From contig NZ_JHZX01000001.1 of assembly GCF_000688335.1 (NCBI RefSeq), positions 1,116,001 to 1,180,000 of the forward strand: 64,000 bases of DNA. Reading direction: 5' to 3'. The notes under the pieces are model-generated. The model saw only the letters and a list, made by a program, of their open reading frames with translations. It did not search any database and was not told the DNA's origin. The DNA comes from Sediminibacter sp. Hel_I_10. Its GTDB lineage: Bacteria > Bacteroidota > Bacteroidia > Flavobacteriales > Flavobacteriaceae. The position numbers were made by a program, and so were the translations under genes. Below are positions 63,031-64,000 of this stretch, one piece after another (position 1 is the stretch's first letter; each line of letters starts with the position of its first letter).

Positions 63031-63842
63031 AACATTACTTGATTACGCGGTTTAATTTAAAGAATAACACTTGGAACACAAAACATTCAAGTTCGGACCC
63101 ACTTACCACTAAGTGGCTTAACGCCCGAATAAAAATTTTTGAGAAAATTTGTTTCCCGTCTGTAAAAAATCAAAGTCATCAAAATTTTGTGTGGTTAGTT
63201 TGTTTTGATCAAAATACGCCCGAAGAATATCATGCACAAATAAATCAATGGGAAGAAGAATTGCCCTGTTTTAAAGCTTTATTTATAAACGGTTTTGATA
63301 ATCTAAATAAAGACATCAATCAATTTATTAAAGATGACACATCCTTTAAAGACCAATATATCATTACGACACGATTAGATAATGATGATAGTATTCATCA
63401 AGATTTTATTAAAACTATACAAGCAGCATTCAAACCAGAACCATGCACCATAGATATACAAAACGGATATCAGTTGATTTTAAAATCAAATGGAGTCTAT
63501 GACTTAAGGTTATTAAACCTTGCTTATAATCCTTTTATCAGTGTGGTTAGCCCTATCAATGATCTCAAAAATGTATTATCTGAAGAGCACCACTTTTGGA
63601 AAACATATTACAAAACAATATTTATAAGAAAGGAACCTTTATGGCTTCAATTTGTCCATGGCAGTAATGTTTTAAATAGAACATTTAAATTTGCAAAAAT
63701 GACGACAGATCTTAATTCGAAAGATTTCGGTCTTTTTGAAATAAATCTGCCAAATCACTACTTTACAGTTTTATCTTACAACGTATTCACTTGGCCTTAT
63801 CGCTTATTTTCAAAATTAAAGTTAATCATTCTCAAAAAATGA
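63027..63842 (+). CDS. Putative rhamnosyltransferase-family glycosyltransferase (PF11316-like)
   Basis: A 271-residue protein from the ATG at 63027, directly overlapping the stop of the previous gene (ATGA). N-terminus MKHYLITRFNLKNNTW, then WLNARIKIFEKICFPSV and TTRLDNDDSIHQDF (a DxD-like motif, near residues 113-126) match the family of putative rhamnosyl transferases of surface polysaccharide loci. The acceptor and donor sugar are not determined. Confidence 0.82.
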   Translation: MKHYLITRFNLKNNTWNTKHSSSDPLTTKWLNARIKIFEKICFPSVKNQSHQNFVWLVCFDQNTPEEYHAQINQWEEELPCFKALFINGFDNLNKDINQFIKDDTSFKDQYIITTRLDNDDSIHQDFIKTIQAAFKPEPCTIDIQNGYQLILKSNGVYDLRLLNLAYNPFISVVSPINDLKNVLSEEHHFWKTYYKTIFIRKEPLWLQFVHGSNVLNRTFKFAKMTTDLNSKDFGLFEINLPNHYFTVLSYNVFTWPYRLFSKLKLIILKK

Positions 63843-64000
63843 AAGACACTCTTAATCAAGTAATTATAAAAGCATCGGAATTTGAAAAAAGCAAATTAAA
63901 CCGACCTGTAAATCAAGATCCAGAAACTTCTTTATCTCGTAATAAGGAATTTTATTTTTTAATTAATCAGGATTTCGAATCAAGATTAGAACATCAACCT
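63839..64000 (+). CDS. Start of an unfinished gene in the polysaccharide locus
   Basis: An ATG at 63839 overlaps the stop of the previous gene (ATGA), which supports co-translation. 54 codons are visible before the window edge (starts MKDTLNQVIIKASEFEKSK). No family can be assigned from this part; the position suggests another polysaccharide enzyme. Confidence 0.6.
   Translation, partial: MKDTLNQVIIKASEFEKSKLNRPVNQDPETSLSRNKEFYFLINQDFESRLEHQP

Overview
The window comes from the genome of a marine-type member of the Flavobacteriaceae (Bacteroidota). Evidence is the complete gldK-gldL-gldM-gldN type IX secretion/gliding core, exosortase F with its partner protein, TonB-linked and RND-type envelope systems, AT-rich DNA, starts without clear Shine-Dalgarno sequences and promoters of the TTG / TAnnTTTG type.

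Positions 1-11570 look like accessory, mobile DNA inserted next to an initiator tRNA-Met gene (11575-11647). They hold the end of a metal-efflux RND cluster with His-rich lipoproteins (1-3441), a DUF932 protein and a large ParB-like protein typical of integrative elements (3570-6661) joined by a 136-bp duplicated leader, a three-gene module of a sigma-like factor, a small unknown protein and an ImmA/IrrE protease (6983-8743), and, divergently, an antiphage-type operon (8845-11425). That operon contains a Pycsar pair (three-helix membrane effector plus class III nucleotide cyclase) followed by a gene for a ubiquitin-conjugating E2-like domain fused to a SEC-C zinc motif, and preceded by two small ORFs. 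The combination of Pycsar with an E2-like protein is the most interesting part of the window. No integrase, transposase or conjugation gene is visible.

11575-39608 is ordinary chromosome: a leucine-rich-repeat secreted protein, a CPXCG zinc-ribbon protein, a second RND efflux operon (adaptor, permease, TolC), an ABC-F ATPase, DUF983, an FAD oxidoreductase, gldKLMN, an arginase-fold protein, topA, then miaB, a sigma-54 activator, lptE, a repeat protein, secG, groES-groEL and a DUF6090-type protein. 39609-40219 is mostly non-coding and holds a gene relic and a strong terminator.

40220-55876 is a copper/heavy-metal cluster read on the minus strand: HYC_CC_PP protein, CusA-type RND pump, TolC, permease, an acetolactate-decarboxylase-like lipoprotein, CopA-type P-ATPase, DUF305 membrane protein, CusB-type adaptor, two small HMA proteins and a TonB-dependent receptor. 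Many of these genes overlap by 4 bp, so much of the cluster is probably co-transcribed.

55938-64000 carries exosortase F, a GAF-domain methionine sulfoxide reductase-like protein, ftsE and the start of a surface polysaccharide locus (five glycosyltransferases, a QdtA-type cupin and an unfinished gene).
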